Source: Dongia sedimenti (GTDB taxonomy: Bacteria > Pseudomonadota > Alphaproteobacteria > Dongiales > Dongiaceae). Taken from it: a stretch of DNA of 64,000 nucleotides. A program made the position numbers and the translations under genes. Under the pieces are notes generated by a model. The model ran no database searches. It had not been told where the DNA came from and saw only the letters and a program-made list of their open reading frames with translations. Below, in pieces: positions 35,548 to 50,096 of this stretch; the first letter of the stretch is position 1; each line of letters starts with the position of its first letter. The stretch spans positions 39,331-103,330 of the forward strand of contig JAUYVI010000011.1 in assembly GCA_030715195.1 (NCBI GenBank). Direction: 5' to 3'.

Positions 35548-38500
35548 ATGCAGGACCGTCACACGGCGACGCGGCCGTCGATCTATTACTTTCACCCGAC
35601 GCTTGGAGGCGAGATGGGAGGCTGGAGCCGCCATCTCGACCGCTGCGCGGCAATGGGATTCTCGCACCTGCTGCTGGCGCCGCCCTTCCAGCCGGGCCGT
35701 AGCGGTAACATCTTCCTGACCGCCGATCACGATGCTTTCCATCGGGCTCTCCAGGCCGGTGCTTCCGCAGGGCAGCAACTGCGGAAGCTCGCCGAGAATT
35801 GTCATCGCCGCGGCATGAAAGTCTGGCTGGACCTGGTACTTGACCGCGTGGCGGTTGAGGCCGGCGTCGTGGCAGAGCATCCGCACTGGTTCGCCGGCGG
35901 CCGGGACGATGCCCTGCCGGATCCGCGCACCATCATCCGCACCAGCCAGGCGGCAAGCTTCGATTTCGGTCCACCGCACCATGGCGCGATCCTGGCCTGG
36001 TGGCTCCAACGCATCGGCGCCTGGCTGGAGTCCGGTATCGACGGATTCCGTCTCGACCAGCCCCACGTCATCCCTCCGCATTTCCTCAAAGACCTTATCT
36101 CGGCGGCGAAGGCCGAACATCCCGGCTGCCGCTTCGTCGCCTGGACGCCGGGGTTGAACACCGAGCAGATCGTCGGCCTCAAGGATTGCGGCGTCGATCT
36201 GACGGTCGCTTCGACCTGTCGGTGGGATTTCAAGTCCGAATGGTTTCTGGAAGAACAGGATAAGCTCGCCACCGTGGCGCCGCCCCTGGCCCTGGCCGAG
36301 GCTCCGTTCGCGCGCCGCCTCGCCGAAAGCTTCCCCAGCAGCGACGCGCTGGAGCGCGGCTATCGCCGCACCATCGACTTCTGCGCCACGGACGGCAACG
36401 GCTGGCTGATGCCGATGGGTTTCGAGTTCGGCAGTGCGATTCCGATGGAGACGGCGCGCGCCGATCCCGCCGCCTTCGAACGCCAGGAGAAGACCGGCAA
36501 CACCCGCCTGATCGACGAGATCGCCGCCGCCAATGTGCGCGGCCGCAGACTCTTCGACGGCAAGCCGGTCCACTGGCGGGTGCTGTCGTCCCCCAACGCG
36601 CTGGTGTTCGCCGAGGTCGCAGAAACCGGAGATGCCGGCACGCTGCGCTTGGTCAACGCTGCGACAGGCGTCACCCAGGGCGCGGATATCGCCAAGCTGC
36701 TCGCACGCTCGGGCCGCGCTTGGGCGCCGAAGGAACAGACGGCACGGCTGGAGGGCGGGCACCTTCAACTGCAGCCGGCGGAGGTATTGTTGGTCGAACT
36801 GACGCTGGCCGCCGCGGTGAAGCTCCCGACGCCGCAATCGAAGCGCCAGGCGGCGGCGGCGGCGAAACTGCCGCGCGTCGTCATTCAACACGTTGCCCCC
36901 GTGGTCGAGGGCGGCGCCTATCCGGCGAAACGTGTCGTCGGCGAGCGTGTCGCCGTCGAAGCCGACATCTTCAGCGACGGTCATGGCGAGCTCGCTGCTG
37001 ATCTCCTGTGGCGGGCGGCCGACGATCCGGAATGGCGCCGCGTGCCGATGCAGTTCCTCGGCAATGATCATTGGACGGCCCACTTCCGGCCGGAGCGTGT
37101 CGGCGACCATCAATTCACCATTGAAGCCTGGCGCGACGATTTCGCCTCGCTGCAGCACGGCACCTTGAAGAAACGCGATGCCGGCATTGCGATCGAGCTG
37201 GAGCTCGCTGAGATGTCGGCCTTCCTCGACCGCCATGCGCCCGTACCCGCCGAGCGCAGTGACGTTGTGAAGGCATTCATGGCCAAGCTGCATCGCGCCA
37301 AGCGCGCCGAGCGCACGGATCTGCTGCTCTCCAAGGACGCGGTCGTCGCCCTGCGGGGCGTGACGCCGCTCGAAGCGCGCACCCGCCACCAGCCGGCGGT
37401 TCCGATGACGGTCGATCGCGGCGCGGCCTTGTTCTCAAGCTGGTATGAGATCTTCCCGCGCTCGCAGAGCGGCAGCGTCGAGCGGCACGGCACGTTCGAC
37501 GATGTCATCGACCGCCTGCCGGCGATCCAGGCGATGGGCTTTGACACACTCTATTTCCCGCCGATCCATCCGATCGGGGCGGTCAACCGGAAGGGCAAGA
37601 ACAACAGCACCCGCGCCGAGCCCGGCGAACCCGGCAGTCCCTATGCGATCGGCTCGGCGGAAGGCGGGCATGAGGCAATCCACCCGCAGCTCGGCACGAT
37701 CGAGGATTTCCGCCGGCTGCGCGATGCCGCCGCGGCGCAGGGCATCGAGCTGGCGCTCGATTTCGCGATCCAATGCGCGCCGGATCACCCCTGGCTGAAG
37801 GAGCATCCGGAGTGGTTCGCCTGGCGGGCGGACGGCACGATCGCCTATGCCGAGAATCCGCCGAAGAAATACGAGGACATCGTCAACGTCGATTTCTATG
37901 CACCGGGGGCCGTCCCGAGCCTTTGGCTGGCGCTGCGGGATATCGCGCTCTACTGGCGGATGGAGGGCGTCCGCACCTTCCGGGTCGACAACCCACACAC
38001 CAAGCCACTCCCGTTCTGGCGCTGGATGATCGCCGATATCCGCGCCCGCTTCCCGGATACGCTGTTCCTCTCGGAAGCCTTTACCCGGCCGCAGGTGATG
38101 TACGAACTGGCGAAGATCGGCTTCAGCCAGTCCTACACCTATTTCACCTGGCGCAACACCAAGGCCGAGCTCGAATCCTATTTGACCGAACTGACGGCCG
38201 GGCCGCCGAAGGATTTCTTCCGCCCGCATTTCTTCGTCAACACGCCGGACATCAATCCCGTCTTCCTGCAGCGCTCGGGCCGCGCGGGCTTCCTCATTCG
38301 CGCTGCCTTGGCCTCGACCCTGTCCGGTCTTTGGGGCGTCTACAACGGGTTCGAACTCTGCGAAGGCACGCCGCTGCCGGGCAAGGAGGAGTATCTCGAC
38401 TCCGAGAAATACGAGATCCGCGCCTGGGATTGGAATCGTCCGGGCAACATCGTCGCGGAGATTTCGCAGTTGAACCGAATCCGCCGGCGCAATCCGGCTT

Positions 38501-38810
38501 TACAGACGCATCTCGGCATTAAGTTCATCGCGGCGGCGAACGAGAACGTCACCGCCTTCATCAAGGCCACGCCGGAGCGCGACAACGTCATTCTGGTGGC
38601 GATCAATCTCGATCCGTTCAACGCCCAAGAATCCTGGATCGAGATCCCGCTCTGGCAGTGGAGCCTTCCCGATCATGCCAGCATTGATGTCGAGGACCTG
38701 ATCGGCGGTTCGAAGTTCCAGTGGCACGGCAAGAGCGGGACGATCCGTCTCGATCCTTACGAGTTGCCGTACGTCATCTGGCGGATCGCCGTGCCTGCTG
38801 GAGATCGTCT

Positions 38811-38814
<4 letters not shown>
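35548..38814 (+). CDS. glgE: Maltose-1-phosphate maltosyltransferase GlgE with extra N-terminal GH13-like domain
   Basis: Transfers maltosyl units from maltose-1-phosphate to alpha-1,4-glucan. 1088 aa, about 400 longer than actinobacterial GlgE. Residues 1-430 resemble a GH13 barrel (GIDGFRLDQPH with D170; LAEAPF with E251) but lack an obvious NHD motif. A linker and the GlgE core (about 450-1088) follow, with nucleophile D814 in RVDNPHTKP, acid/base E843 in LSEAFTRP, and D901 in NTPDINP. The fused form is known in rhizobia and related alphaproteobacteria. The ATG at 35548 is chosen over an open frame running back into glgA. The stop overlaps treS (ATGA). Confidence 0.93.
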
Positions 38815-42096
<3,282 letters not shown>

Positions 42097-42116
<20 letters not shown>

Positions 42117-44292
42117 CATCGCGCCGGATGACGGCGCGCTCGAAGCTCTCCTGCACGGCAGGTTGGGCGATCCCTTCAGCGTGCTCGGGCCCCATCGCGG
42201 CAAGAAAGGCACTGTGATCCGCACCTTTCAGCCTGGCGCGACCGCCGTCGAAGTCCATCCGCTGGAGAAGGACGAGTCCAACGCAACGCTGCAGCCGATC
42301 CATGCTTCGGGCGTGTTCGGCGGCGAGGTGGTCGATCCCGGCCGCTATGTGCTGCGCGTGCAATGGCCGGAGACGGTGCAGGAAACCGAGGATCCCTATT
42401 CCTTCGGCACCCTGCTCGGCGACGTCGATCTGCATCTCATCAACGAGGGCACGCATCGGCACCTCGGCGATACGCTGGGCGCACAGGTGATGGAACTGGG
42501 CGGTGTGCCCGGCGTCCGCTTCGCGGTCTGGGCACCCAACGCCCGTCGCGTGTCGGTGGTCGGTGACTTCAACAACTGGGATGGACGGAGGCACGCCATG
42601 CGCCTGCGCCATCCGGCCGGTGTCTGGGAGCTGTTCATCCCCCGCCTGCGCGCCGGTACGATCTACAAGTATGAGATTGTCGCTCCTTCGGGCGAAGTCC
42701 TCCCGTTGAAGGCCGATCCTGTCGCTTTGCGGGCGGAACTGCCGCCCGCGACCGCTTCCGTGGTGGCGGATCTCTCGCAGATCTCCTGGACCGATGCCGA
42801 ATGGGAAGCAGGCCGTGCTCAGCGCCAGACGGCGGCCGCCCCGATTTCGATCTATGAGGTCCATGCCGGCTCCTGGTTCCGGCCCGACGGCGGCTTGGTG
42901 ACCTGGAACGACCTCAGCGAGCGCCTGGTGCCCTATGTCAAGGACATGGGCTTCACCCACATCGAGCTGCTGCCGGTCATGGAGCATCCGTTCTCCGGCT
43001 CTTGGGGCTATCAGCCGATCGGCCTGTTCGCGCCGACCTCCCGTTTCGGCTCCTGCGAGGATTTCGCCCGTTTCGTCGATGCTTGCCACCAGGCCGAAAT
43101 CGGCGTGATCCTGGACTGGGTGCCGGCGCATTTTCCGAGCGATGCCCATGGCCTGGCGGATTTCGACGGCACGCACCTCTATGAGCACCAGGACCCGCGC
43201 GAGGGCTTCCATCATGACTGGAACACGCTGATCTTCAATTTCGGCCGGCGCGAGGTGCGCGGCTACTTGATCGCCAGCGCTCTGCACTGGCTGCGCGCCT
43301 ATCACATCGATGCGCTGCGCGTGGATGCAGTCGCCTCGATGCTCTACCGTGATTACAGCCGCAAGCCGGGCGAATGGGTGCCGAACGTGTATGGTGGCCG
43401 CGAGAACCTGGAAGCTGTGCAGTTCGTGCGGGAGCTGAGCGCGATCATGCGCCAGGATTTCCCCGACCGGCTGCTGATCGCGGAGGAATCCACCGCCTGG
43501 CCCGGCGTCACCCGGCCGGCCGAGGAAGGCGGGCTCGGCTTCCATTTCAAATGGAACATGGGCTGGATGAACGACAGCCTGCGCTACATGTCGCGCGACC
43601 CCGCTTTCCGCTCTTGGCATCACGACGACATGACGTTCGGACTGATTTACGCTTTCTCGGAGCGCTTCATCCTGCCGCTGTCCCACGACGAGGTGGTGCA
43701 CGGCAAGCACTCGATCCTTGGCCGAATGCCCGGCGACGATTGGCAGCGCTTCGCCAACATGCGCGCCTATCTCGCCTTCATGTGGTCGCATCCCGGCAAG
43801 AAGCTGATCTTCATGGGCACCGAGATCGCGGAGCCGTTCGAGTGGAATCACGATGCCCAGGTCAATTGGTGGCTGCTCGACCATACGCCGCATCGCGGCA
43901 TGCAACGGCTGACCCGCGACTTGAACCGGCTGTACGTCTCCGAGCCAGCGTTGCATCGGCTCGATGCCGATCCGGCGGGCTTCCGCTGGATCGTCGGCGA
44001 CGATCGCGGGCAGAGCGTCTTCGCCTACCTGCGTTCTGCCGGCGAGGACGATGCGAAGCCGATGCTGGTGGTGTGCAACATGACGCCGGTGCCACGCACG
44101 GGCTACCGCATCGGCGTGCCGCCTGGCGGACGCTGGCGCGAGCGGCTGAACAGCGACGCGGAGGTCTATGGCGGCTCGAATCTCGGCAATGGCGGTGGGA
44201 TCACCGCCGAGCCGCACCCGATCCACGGATTCGAGCAATCGCTTGCGCTGACTCTCCCGCCGCTGGCCACGGTCTGGCTGCAACCCGAATAG
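42097..44292 (+). CDS. glgB: 1,4-alpha-glucan branching enzyme GlgB
   Basis: Introduces alpha-1,6 branches in the glucan. 731 aa. It has an N-terminal CBM48 region, then a GH13 barrel with D410 ([11 protein letters not shown]), E463 ([10 protein letters not shown]) and D531 ([10 protein letters not shown]). The start is a TTG at 42097, supported by GGAG at 42085-42088 and the absence of any in-frame ATG before the conserved domain. The start lies 20 bp inside treS, so translation is coupled. The gap to glgX is 4 bp. Confidence 0.95.
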
Positions 44293-44296
44293 GGCG

Positions 44297-46402
44297 ATGG
44301 CGCGCTTTCCGGACCGGCTTGAGCCGGGCAAGCCGTACCCGGTCGGTGCGACCTGGGATGGGCTTGGGGTCAATTTCGCCGTCTTCTCGGCCCATGCGGA
44401 TCGAATCGATCTCTGCCTGTTCGATCCCTCCGGCCGGCGGCAGGTCGCGCGCTTCGCACTGCCGGAATGCACCGACGAGGTCTGGCATGGCTATCTGCCG
44501 GATGCCAAGCCGGGCCTGGCCTACGGCTATCGCGCCGAGGGCCCTTACGATCCGAAGAGTGGCCATCGCTTCAACCACCACAAGCTGCTGGTCGACCCTT
44601 ATGCGCGGCGGCTGATCGGCGATCTCAAATGGTCGGATGTCGTCTACGGCTATCGGGCCGGCAGTCCGCGTGCCGATCTTTCCCAGGATCGGCGCGACAG
44701 CGCCGCCGCCGTCCCGAAGGCGGTGGTTTGCGACACTGCGTTCAATTGGGGCGAGGACCGGCGGCCGGATACGCCCTGGGACCGGACCGTCATCTATGAA
44801 CTCCATGTCCGCGGCTACTCCATGCGGCGCGAGGACCTGCCGCCGCATGAGCGCGGCACTTTCGCGGCCCTCTGCGATGCCCGTTCGATCGAGCGCCTGG
44901 CGAAGCGCGGCGTGACCGCGGTCGAGCTGATGCCGATCCATGCTTCGATCGACGACCATTTCCTGGTCAAGAAGGGGTTGCGCAACCACTGGGGCTACAA
45001 CACGCTCGCCTTCTTCGCGCCGCAGTCCACCTACCTGTCGGACGGATCCCTGGCCGAGCTGCAGACCGCGGTTCGCCGTTTGCACGCGGCCGGGATCGAG
45101 GTGCTGCTCGATGTGGTTTACAACCACACCTGCGAATCCGACGAGCTGGGCCCGACGCTGTCATTCCGTGGCCTGGACAATGCCAGCTACTACCGCCTCG
45201 TGCCCGGCGATCAGCGGCGTTACATCAATGACACCGGCACCGGCAACAGCGTGAACCTATCGCACCCACGCGTGTTGCAGATGATTATGGATTCCATGCG
45301 CAGTTGGGTCGACACGTTTCACATCGACGGTTTTCGCTTCGATCTCGGGGCGAATCTCGGCCGTGAGAGCGCGGGCTTCGACCCGGGCTCCGGCTTCTTC
45401 GATGCGATCCGCCAGGACCCGGTGCTTTCGCGCCTCAAGCTGATCTCCGAGCCCTGGGATCTCGGTCCGGGCGGCTATCAGCTCGGCAACCATCCGGCGG
45501 GCTTCGCCGAGTGGAACGACAAGTATAGGGACAGCGTCCGGCGGTTCTGGCGTGGTGACGCGCAACAGTGTCCGGAGCTTGCGGCTCGGCTCGCGGGTTC
45601 GGCCGACCTGTTCGATCATCACAAGCGCCGGCCCTGGGCCTCGGTCAACTACGTCGCCTCGCATGACGGGTTTACGCTGGAAGACGCCACCCGCTACGCC
45701 GAGAAGCACAATGAAGCGAACGGTGAAGGCAATCGCGACGGCCACAACGAGAATTTCGCCAGCAATTGGGGCGTCGAGGGTCCGAGCGACGATCTTGCGA
45801 TCCGCGTCCTGCGCGGCCGCACCAAGCGCGCGATGCTGGCGACCCTGTTCTGCTCACTCGGCACCCCGATGCTGCTCGCCGGCGACGAGCTCGGCCGGAC
45901 CCAAGGCGGCAACAACAACGCCTATGCTCAGGACAACGAGATCTCCTGGATCGACTGGGGCAAGGCCGCCGAGCCGGACAACCGCGACCTCGAGCGCTTC
46001 GTCGCACGCCTTGCGGCTCTGCGCCGCAATCACCCAACCCTTCGTGCGAGCCAGTTCCTGCACGGCCGCAACGAGATCGCGCCCAATCTGCAGGATATCG
46101 AATGGTTCAACGAGGAAGGAACGGCTATGCAACCGTCGCATTGGCAGGATCCCGAGCGCCGGCTGCTGGCGCTCCGCCGTGCTGCCATAGTCAACGGCGG
46201 CACGGTCGAGGCTTCGCTCCTGATGTTGAACGGCTCGACCGCGGACCATGACTTCCGCGTGCCGTCGACCAACAACCTGCATTGGACTCTGGCCCTGGAC
46301 AGCAGCGACCCCAACCGCGTGCCGGGCGCGTTGGAATCCGAGATCGTCCGGGTACCCAGCCATGCCGTGATGCTGCTGATCGGACAGTTGAACGCATCAT
46401 GA
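44297..46402 (+). CDS. glgX: Glycogen debranching enzyme GlgX
   Basis: Isoamylase-type enzyme that hydrolyses alpha-1,6 branches (701 aa; also termed TreX when with treY/treZ). The N-terminal CBM48 region (VGATWDGLGVNFAVFSAHAD) is followed by a GH13 barrel with VVYNHTCESDELG, FHIDGFRFDLGANL, ISEPWDLGPGGYQ and ASHDGFTLED. It supplies unbranched maltodextrins to TreY/TreZ and MalQ. The ATG is 4 bp after glgB; the stop overlaps treZ (ATGA). Confidence 0.95.
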   Translation: MARFPDRLEPGKPYPVGATWDGLGVNFAVFSAHADRIDLCLFDPSGRRQVARFALPECTDEVWHGYLPDAKPGLAYGYRAEGPYDPKSGHRFNHHKLLVDPYARRLIGDLKWSDVVYGYRAGSPRADLSQDRRDSAAAVPKAVVCDTAFNWGEDRRPDTPWDRTVIYELHVRGYSMRREDLPPHERGTFAALCDARSIERLAKRGVTAVELMPIHASIDDHFLVKKGLRNHWGYNTLAFFAPQSTYLSDGSLAELQTAVRRLHAAGIEVLLDVVYNHTCESDELGPTLSFRGLDNASYYRLVPGDQRRYINDTGTGNSVNLSHPRVLQMIMDSMRSWVDTFHIDGFRFDLGANLGRESAGFDPGSGFFDAIRQDPVLSRLKLISEPWDLGPGGYQLGNHPAGFAEWNDKYRDSVRRFWRGDAQQCPELAARLAGSADLFDHHKRRPWASVNYVASHDGFTLEDATRYAEKHNEANGEGNRDGHNENFASNWGVEGPSDDLAIRVLRGRTKRAMLATLFCSLGTPMLLAGDELGRTQGGNNNAYAQDNEISWIDWGKAAEPDNRDLERFVARLAALRRNHPTLRASQFLHGRNEIAPNLQDIEWFNEEGTAMQPSHWQDPERRLLALRRAAIVNGGTVEASLLMLNGSTADHDFRVPSTNNLHWTLALDSSDPNRVPGALESEIVRVPSHAVMLLIGQLNAS

Positions 46403-48156
46403 CCACGCATCGTTTCGAGCTTTCGCATGGCGCGACCCTGGTCGAGCCCGGTCGCACGCGCTTTCGGCTCTGGGCGCCGGATTCGGCGACCGTGGGGCTG
46501 GAGATCGATGGCCGCGCACCGCAACTGATGCAGGCGGAAGCGGGCGGCTGGCATCGCCTGGAAATCGACTGCGGCGCGGGCACCCGATACCGCTATCGCG
46601 TCTCGCCCGATCTCGCCGTGCCGGATCCGGCCTCGCGCGCGCAAGCCGAGGATGTCCACGGTCCCAGCGTCGTCGTCGATCCCGCTGCCTACACTTGGCG
46701 CAGCGATACCTGGCGTGGGCGGCCGTGGCGCGAAGCCATCTTCTATGAGCTGCATCCGGGCGCGTTCGGCGGCTTCCGCGGGGTGGTGGAGCATCTTCCG
46801 CGGCTGAAGGACCTCGGCGTGACCGCGGTCGAGCTGATGCCGATCGCGGATTTCTTCGGTGCGCACAATTGGGGCTATGACGGCGTTCTGCCCTTTGCGC
46901 CGGACAGCGCTTACGGTACGCCGGACGACCTCAAGGCGCTGGTGGACCGGGCGCACGAGCTCGATCTGATGATGTTCCAGGACGTGGTCTACAACCATTT
47001 CGGCCCGGAAGGGAATTATCTGCACGCCTACGCCTCTTCGTTCTTCCGCGAGGACCTGCACACCCCCTGGGGCGCGGCGATCGACTTCTGCAATCCCGTG
47101 GTGCGCCGCTTCTTCATCGAGAACGCGCTCTACTGGCTGGAGGAATATCGGTTCGACGGATTGCGCCTCGACGCGGTCCATGCGATCCCCGAGCGCGATT
47201 GGCTGGTGGAACTGGCCGACACGGTGCACCAGACGATCACCGACCGTCGCGTGCATCTCGTGCTCGAGAACGACGACAATGACGCAGGCCTGTTGGAAGG
47301 CGCCTTCACCGCGCAGTGGAACGACGATGCGCATCACGCGGCCCATGTGCTGGTGACCGGCGAGACCGGCGGCTACTACAGCGACTACGCCGAAAATCCT
47401 GCCCAAGCGCTGGCGCGCTGTCTGGAGCAGGGCTTCGTCTTCCAGGGCGAGGCCTCGGCTTATCGCGACGGCGCCAAGCGCGGCAGCCCGAGCGCGCATC
47501 TCTCGCCACTCAATTTCGTCTTCTTCCTGCAGAACCACGACCAGATCGGAAACCGCGCCTTCGGCGACCGGCTCGCCGCCATAGCCGATCCCGACGCGCT
47601 GAAGGTCGGTCTCGCGCTGCTGCTGCTGGCACCGCAGATCCCGCTGCTGTTCATGGGCGAGGAAGTGGGCGCACGCGACCCCTTCCTCTATTTCGCCAAC
47701 TACGAAGGCGAGCTTGCCGAGGCAGTGAAGACCGGGCGGCGCAAGGAGTTCGGCAAGTTTCCCGAGTTCTCGACCGAGGAGGCCCAGCGCCGCATTCCCG
47801 ATCCAAACAAGCTGGATACGTTCCGGAAGAGCCGCGTCGATTTCGCGGCGACGGACGAATGGTCCAGCGGCTGGCTGGACTTCGTGCGGGGTCTGATCCA
47901 TCTGCGCCGCGAGGTGATCGTGCCGCGGCTGGAGGGCGTGCGGCCGGCCAGTGCGCAGGCGCTGAACCCCCACGCCCTGCAGGCCCGCTGGATTCTCGGT
48001 GACCGTTCCGCACTGGTCCTCGCCGCGAATTTCGGCGCGGAGCCGGTTCGCTTGCCGCCGGTGCCTGGCACGCACCTGTTCTCCCATGGTGCCAAGGCGG
48101 ACGCAGTCGGGCTCGGCGGGAAGTCGTTCCTCGCCATCCTGGACGAGACGTCATGA
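46399..48156 (+). CDS. treZ: Maltooligosyl trehalose trehalohydrolase TreZ
   Basis: Releases trehalose from maltooligosyl-trehalose made by TreY. 585 aa, standard length. The N-terminal beta-domain (TRFRLWAPDSATVGLEIDG) is followed by a GH13 barrel with QDVVYNHFGPEGNY, YRFDGLRLDAVHAI, LENDDND (acid Glu) and LQNHDQIGNRAFG. The start overlaps the glgX stop by 4 bases and the stop overlaps malQ. Confidence 0.95.
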   Translation: MTTHRFELSHGATLVEPGRTRFRLWAPDSATVGLEIDGRAPQLMQAEAGGWHRLEIDCGAGTRYRYRVSPDLAVPDPASRAQAEDVHGPSVVVDPAAYTWRSDTWRGRPWREAIFYELHPGAFGGFRGVVEHLPRLKDLGVTAVELMPIADFFGAHNWGYDGVLPFAPDSAYGTPDDLKALVDRAHELDLMMFQDVVYNHFGPEGNYLHAYASSFFREDLHTPWGAAIDFCNPVVRRFFIENALYWLEEYRFDGLRLDAVHAIPERDWLVELADTVHQTITDRRVHLVLENDDNDAGLLEGAFTAQWNDDAHHAAHVLVTGETGGYYSDYAENPAQALARCLEQGFVFQGEASAYRDGAKRGSPSAHLSPLNFVFFLQNHDQIGNRAFGDRLAAIADPDALKVGLALLLLAPQIPLLFMGEEVGARDPFLYFANYEGELAEAVKTGRRKEFGKFPEFSTEEAQRRIPDPNKLDTFRKSRVDFAATDEWSSGWLDFVRGLIHLRREVIVPRLEGVRPASAQALNPHALQARWILGDRSALVLAANFGAEPVRLPPVPGTHLFSHGAKADAVGLGGKSFLAILDETS

Positions 48157-50096
48157 AGACCGACGCTCAATTGCAGAGAGCGGCGAAGGCAGCCGGCATC
48201 CTGACGGAATGGCAGGACGTCCATGGCAGGACCCGCATCATCGCGCCAGACACTTTACGCACCTTGCTGGACATCCTCGGCACCGCGCCGCAGGCGGCGG
48301 GCGTTCCGCCGCTGATCACCGCGGAAGCGGGGCAGGCTTATGCGATTCCCGGGACAGCGTCGAAGTCCCAAGCGCCGCAGGAGCCCGGCTATTACGAGCG
48401 CAAGCACGGCAAGCAGAGCTACACGCTGGCCGTTGCCCCGGCGCGCGGTACCGGCGGAAAGGCGGGCAGACGCGGTTGGGGTTTGTCGGTGCAACTCTAC
48501 TCGCTCTACCGGAAGGCCGACGGCGGCATCGGCAGCTATGGCGCGCTGCGCGACTTCATGCGCGGCAGCGCCGAGTCCGGCGCCGGAGCGGTCGCGGTCA
48601 GCCCGCTGCATGCGCAATTCACGGCCGATCCCTGGCGCTTCAGTCCCTATGCGCCGTCGAGCCGGCTCTGGATGAACGCCCTGCACATCGATACGGGCGA
48701 GGCCGCGGCTATCCTCGATCTGAAACCGCCAAAACTGGCGCCACGCCAGGGTGCTGGCGGCGACGCGCTGATCGCCTGGCCGGAATCCTCGCGGGCGAAG
48801 CTGAAGGCCCTGCGGGGCCTGTTCGATGCGGCGCGGAAGGCCCGCGCGTTCGAAGACGGCCATCCCGCGGCACGCAGCCTTGCCGCGTTTTGTCGGGCCG
48901 GCGGTGCTTCGCTGCTGGCGCACGCGACATTCGAAGCCTTGCATGCGCATTTCTTCGGCGCCGACCGCGCGCTCGGGAACTGGGCGACATGGCCCGCAGA
49001 GTATCGGGACCCGGGCGGTCCTGCGGTTCGGCGCTTCGCCAGGCAGAACGCGGAAACCGTCGACTTCCACATCTTCCTGCAATGGCTGGCGGCGCGGCAG
49101 TTCAAGAGCGCGGCCGATTCCGGGCGTGACGCCAAGATGGCGCTCGGCATCATCAAGGACATCGCGGTCGGCGCCGACGGCGGCGGCAGCGAGGCCTGGG
49201 GCAACCAGGGCCGGATGTTGGCCGGCGCCTCGATCGGTGCCCCGCCCGATGCGTTCAATACGCTAGGCCAGAGCTGGGGCGTCACCACCTTTTCGCCCAC
49301 CGCCTTGAGCGCAACCGGCTTCGCGACCTATGTCGAGTTGCTGCGCAGCGCCTTGCAGGATGCCGGCGGCATCCGCGTCGATCATGTGCTCGGCCTGCGC
49401 CGGCTCTGGGTGGTACCGAACGGCGCGGAGGCCAAGTACGGCGCCTATCTGCGCTATCCGTTGACCGACCTGCTCCGGCTTACCGCCCTGGAGGCACACC
49501 GCGCCGGCGCGGTAGTGCTGGGCGAGGATCTCGGAACCGTGCCTGAAGGTTTCCGCGAGGAACTCGACGGCTTCGGCATCAAAGGCATGCAGGTGCTGTG
49601 GTTCGAGCGCGAAGGCCAGCGCTTCCTGCCGCCGCGGAAGTGGCGCAAGAACGCCGTCGGCATGACCACGACCCATGATCTGCCGACGATTGCCGGCTGG
49701 TGGCTCGGCAAGGACATCGCCTGGCGCAAGCGGCTGAAGCTGTTCGCGGCGCGCGACGGCGCGGCCCAGGCTGCCGCCGACCGCAAGCGCGACCGGGCGC
49801 AGCTCTGGGATTCCTTCGTCCGTGCGGGCGTCGCCGAAGGCCGCGCGCCGGGCACTCATGACGTCGCGCGGGTGCTGACCGGCGCGATCGACTATCTCGG
49901 GCAGACGGCATGTGATCTGGTCCTGCTCCCGCTCGAGGACGCGCTCGGCCGCAAGGAACAGCCCAATCTTCCGGGCACGACCACGGAGCATCCCAATTGG
50001 CGGCGCCGCATCCTGATCGAGGCCGGCGAGATTTGCCGGCAGAAGCGGGTGGCGTCTCGCCTGCGCCGGCTCGCCGCCGGCCGGGTCAAGCCATGA
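48153..50096 (+). CDS. malQ: 4-alpha-glucanotransferase MalQ
   Basis: Disproportionates maltooligosaccharides, recycling short glucans left by TreYZ and GlgX (647 aa, GH77). The N-terminal domain differs from the plant/Thermus short type and fits the proteobacterial long type. Core motifs are GWGLSVQLYSLYRKADGGIG, GGIRVDHVLGLRRLW (nucleophile Asp), LGEDLGTVPEGFRE and TTHDLPTIAGWW. It overlaps treZ and treY by 4 bases each. Confidence 0.93.
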   Translation: MKTDAQLQRAAKAAGILTEWQDVHGRTRIIAPDTLRTLLDILGTAPQAAGVPPLITAEAGQAYAIPGTASKSQAPQEPGYYERKHGKQSYTLAVAPARGTGGKAGRRGWGLSVQLYSLYRKADGGIGSYGALRDFMRGSAESGAGAVAVSPLHAQFTADPWRFSPYAPSSRLWMNALHIDTGEAAAILDLKPPKLAPRQGAGGDALIAWPESSRAKLKALRGLFDAARKARAFEDGHPAARSLAAFCRAGGASLLAHATFEALHAHFFGADRALGNWATWPAEYRDPGGPAVRRFARQNAETVDFHIFLQWLAARQFKSAADSGRDAKMALGIIKDIAVGADGGGSEAWGNQGRMLAGASIGAPPDAFNTLGQSWGVTTFSPTALSATGFATYVELLRSALQDAGGIRVDHVLGLRRLWVVPNGAEAKYGAYLRYPLTDLLRLTALEAHRAGAVVLGEDLGTVPEGFREELDGFGIKGMQVLWFEREGQRFLPPRKWRKNAVGMTTTHDLPTIAGWWLGKDIAWRKRLKLFAARDGAAQAAADRKRDRAQLWDSFVRAGVAEGRAPGTHDVARVLTGAIDYLGQTACDLVLLPLEDALGRKEQPNLPGTTTEHPNWRRRILIEAGEICRQKRVASRLRRLAAGRVKP

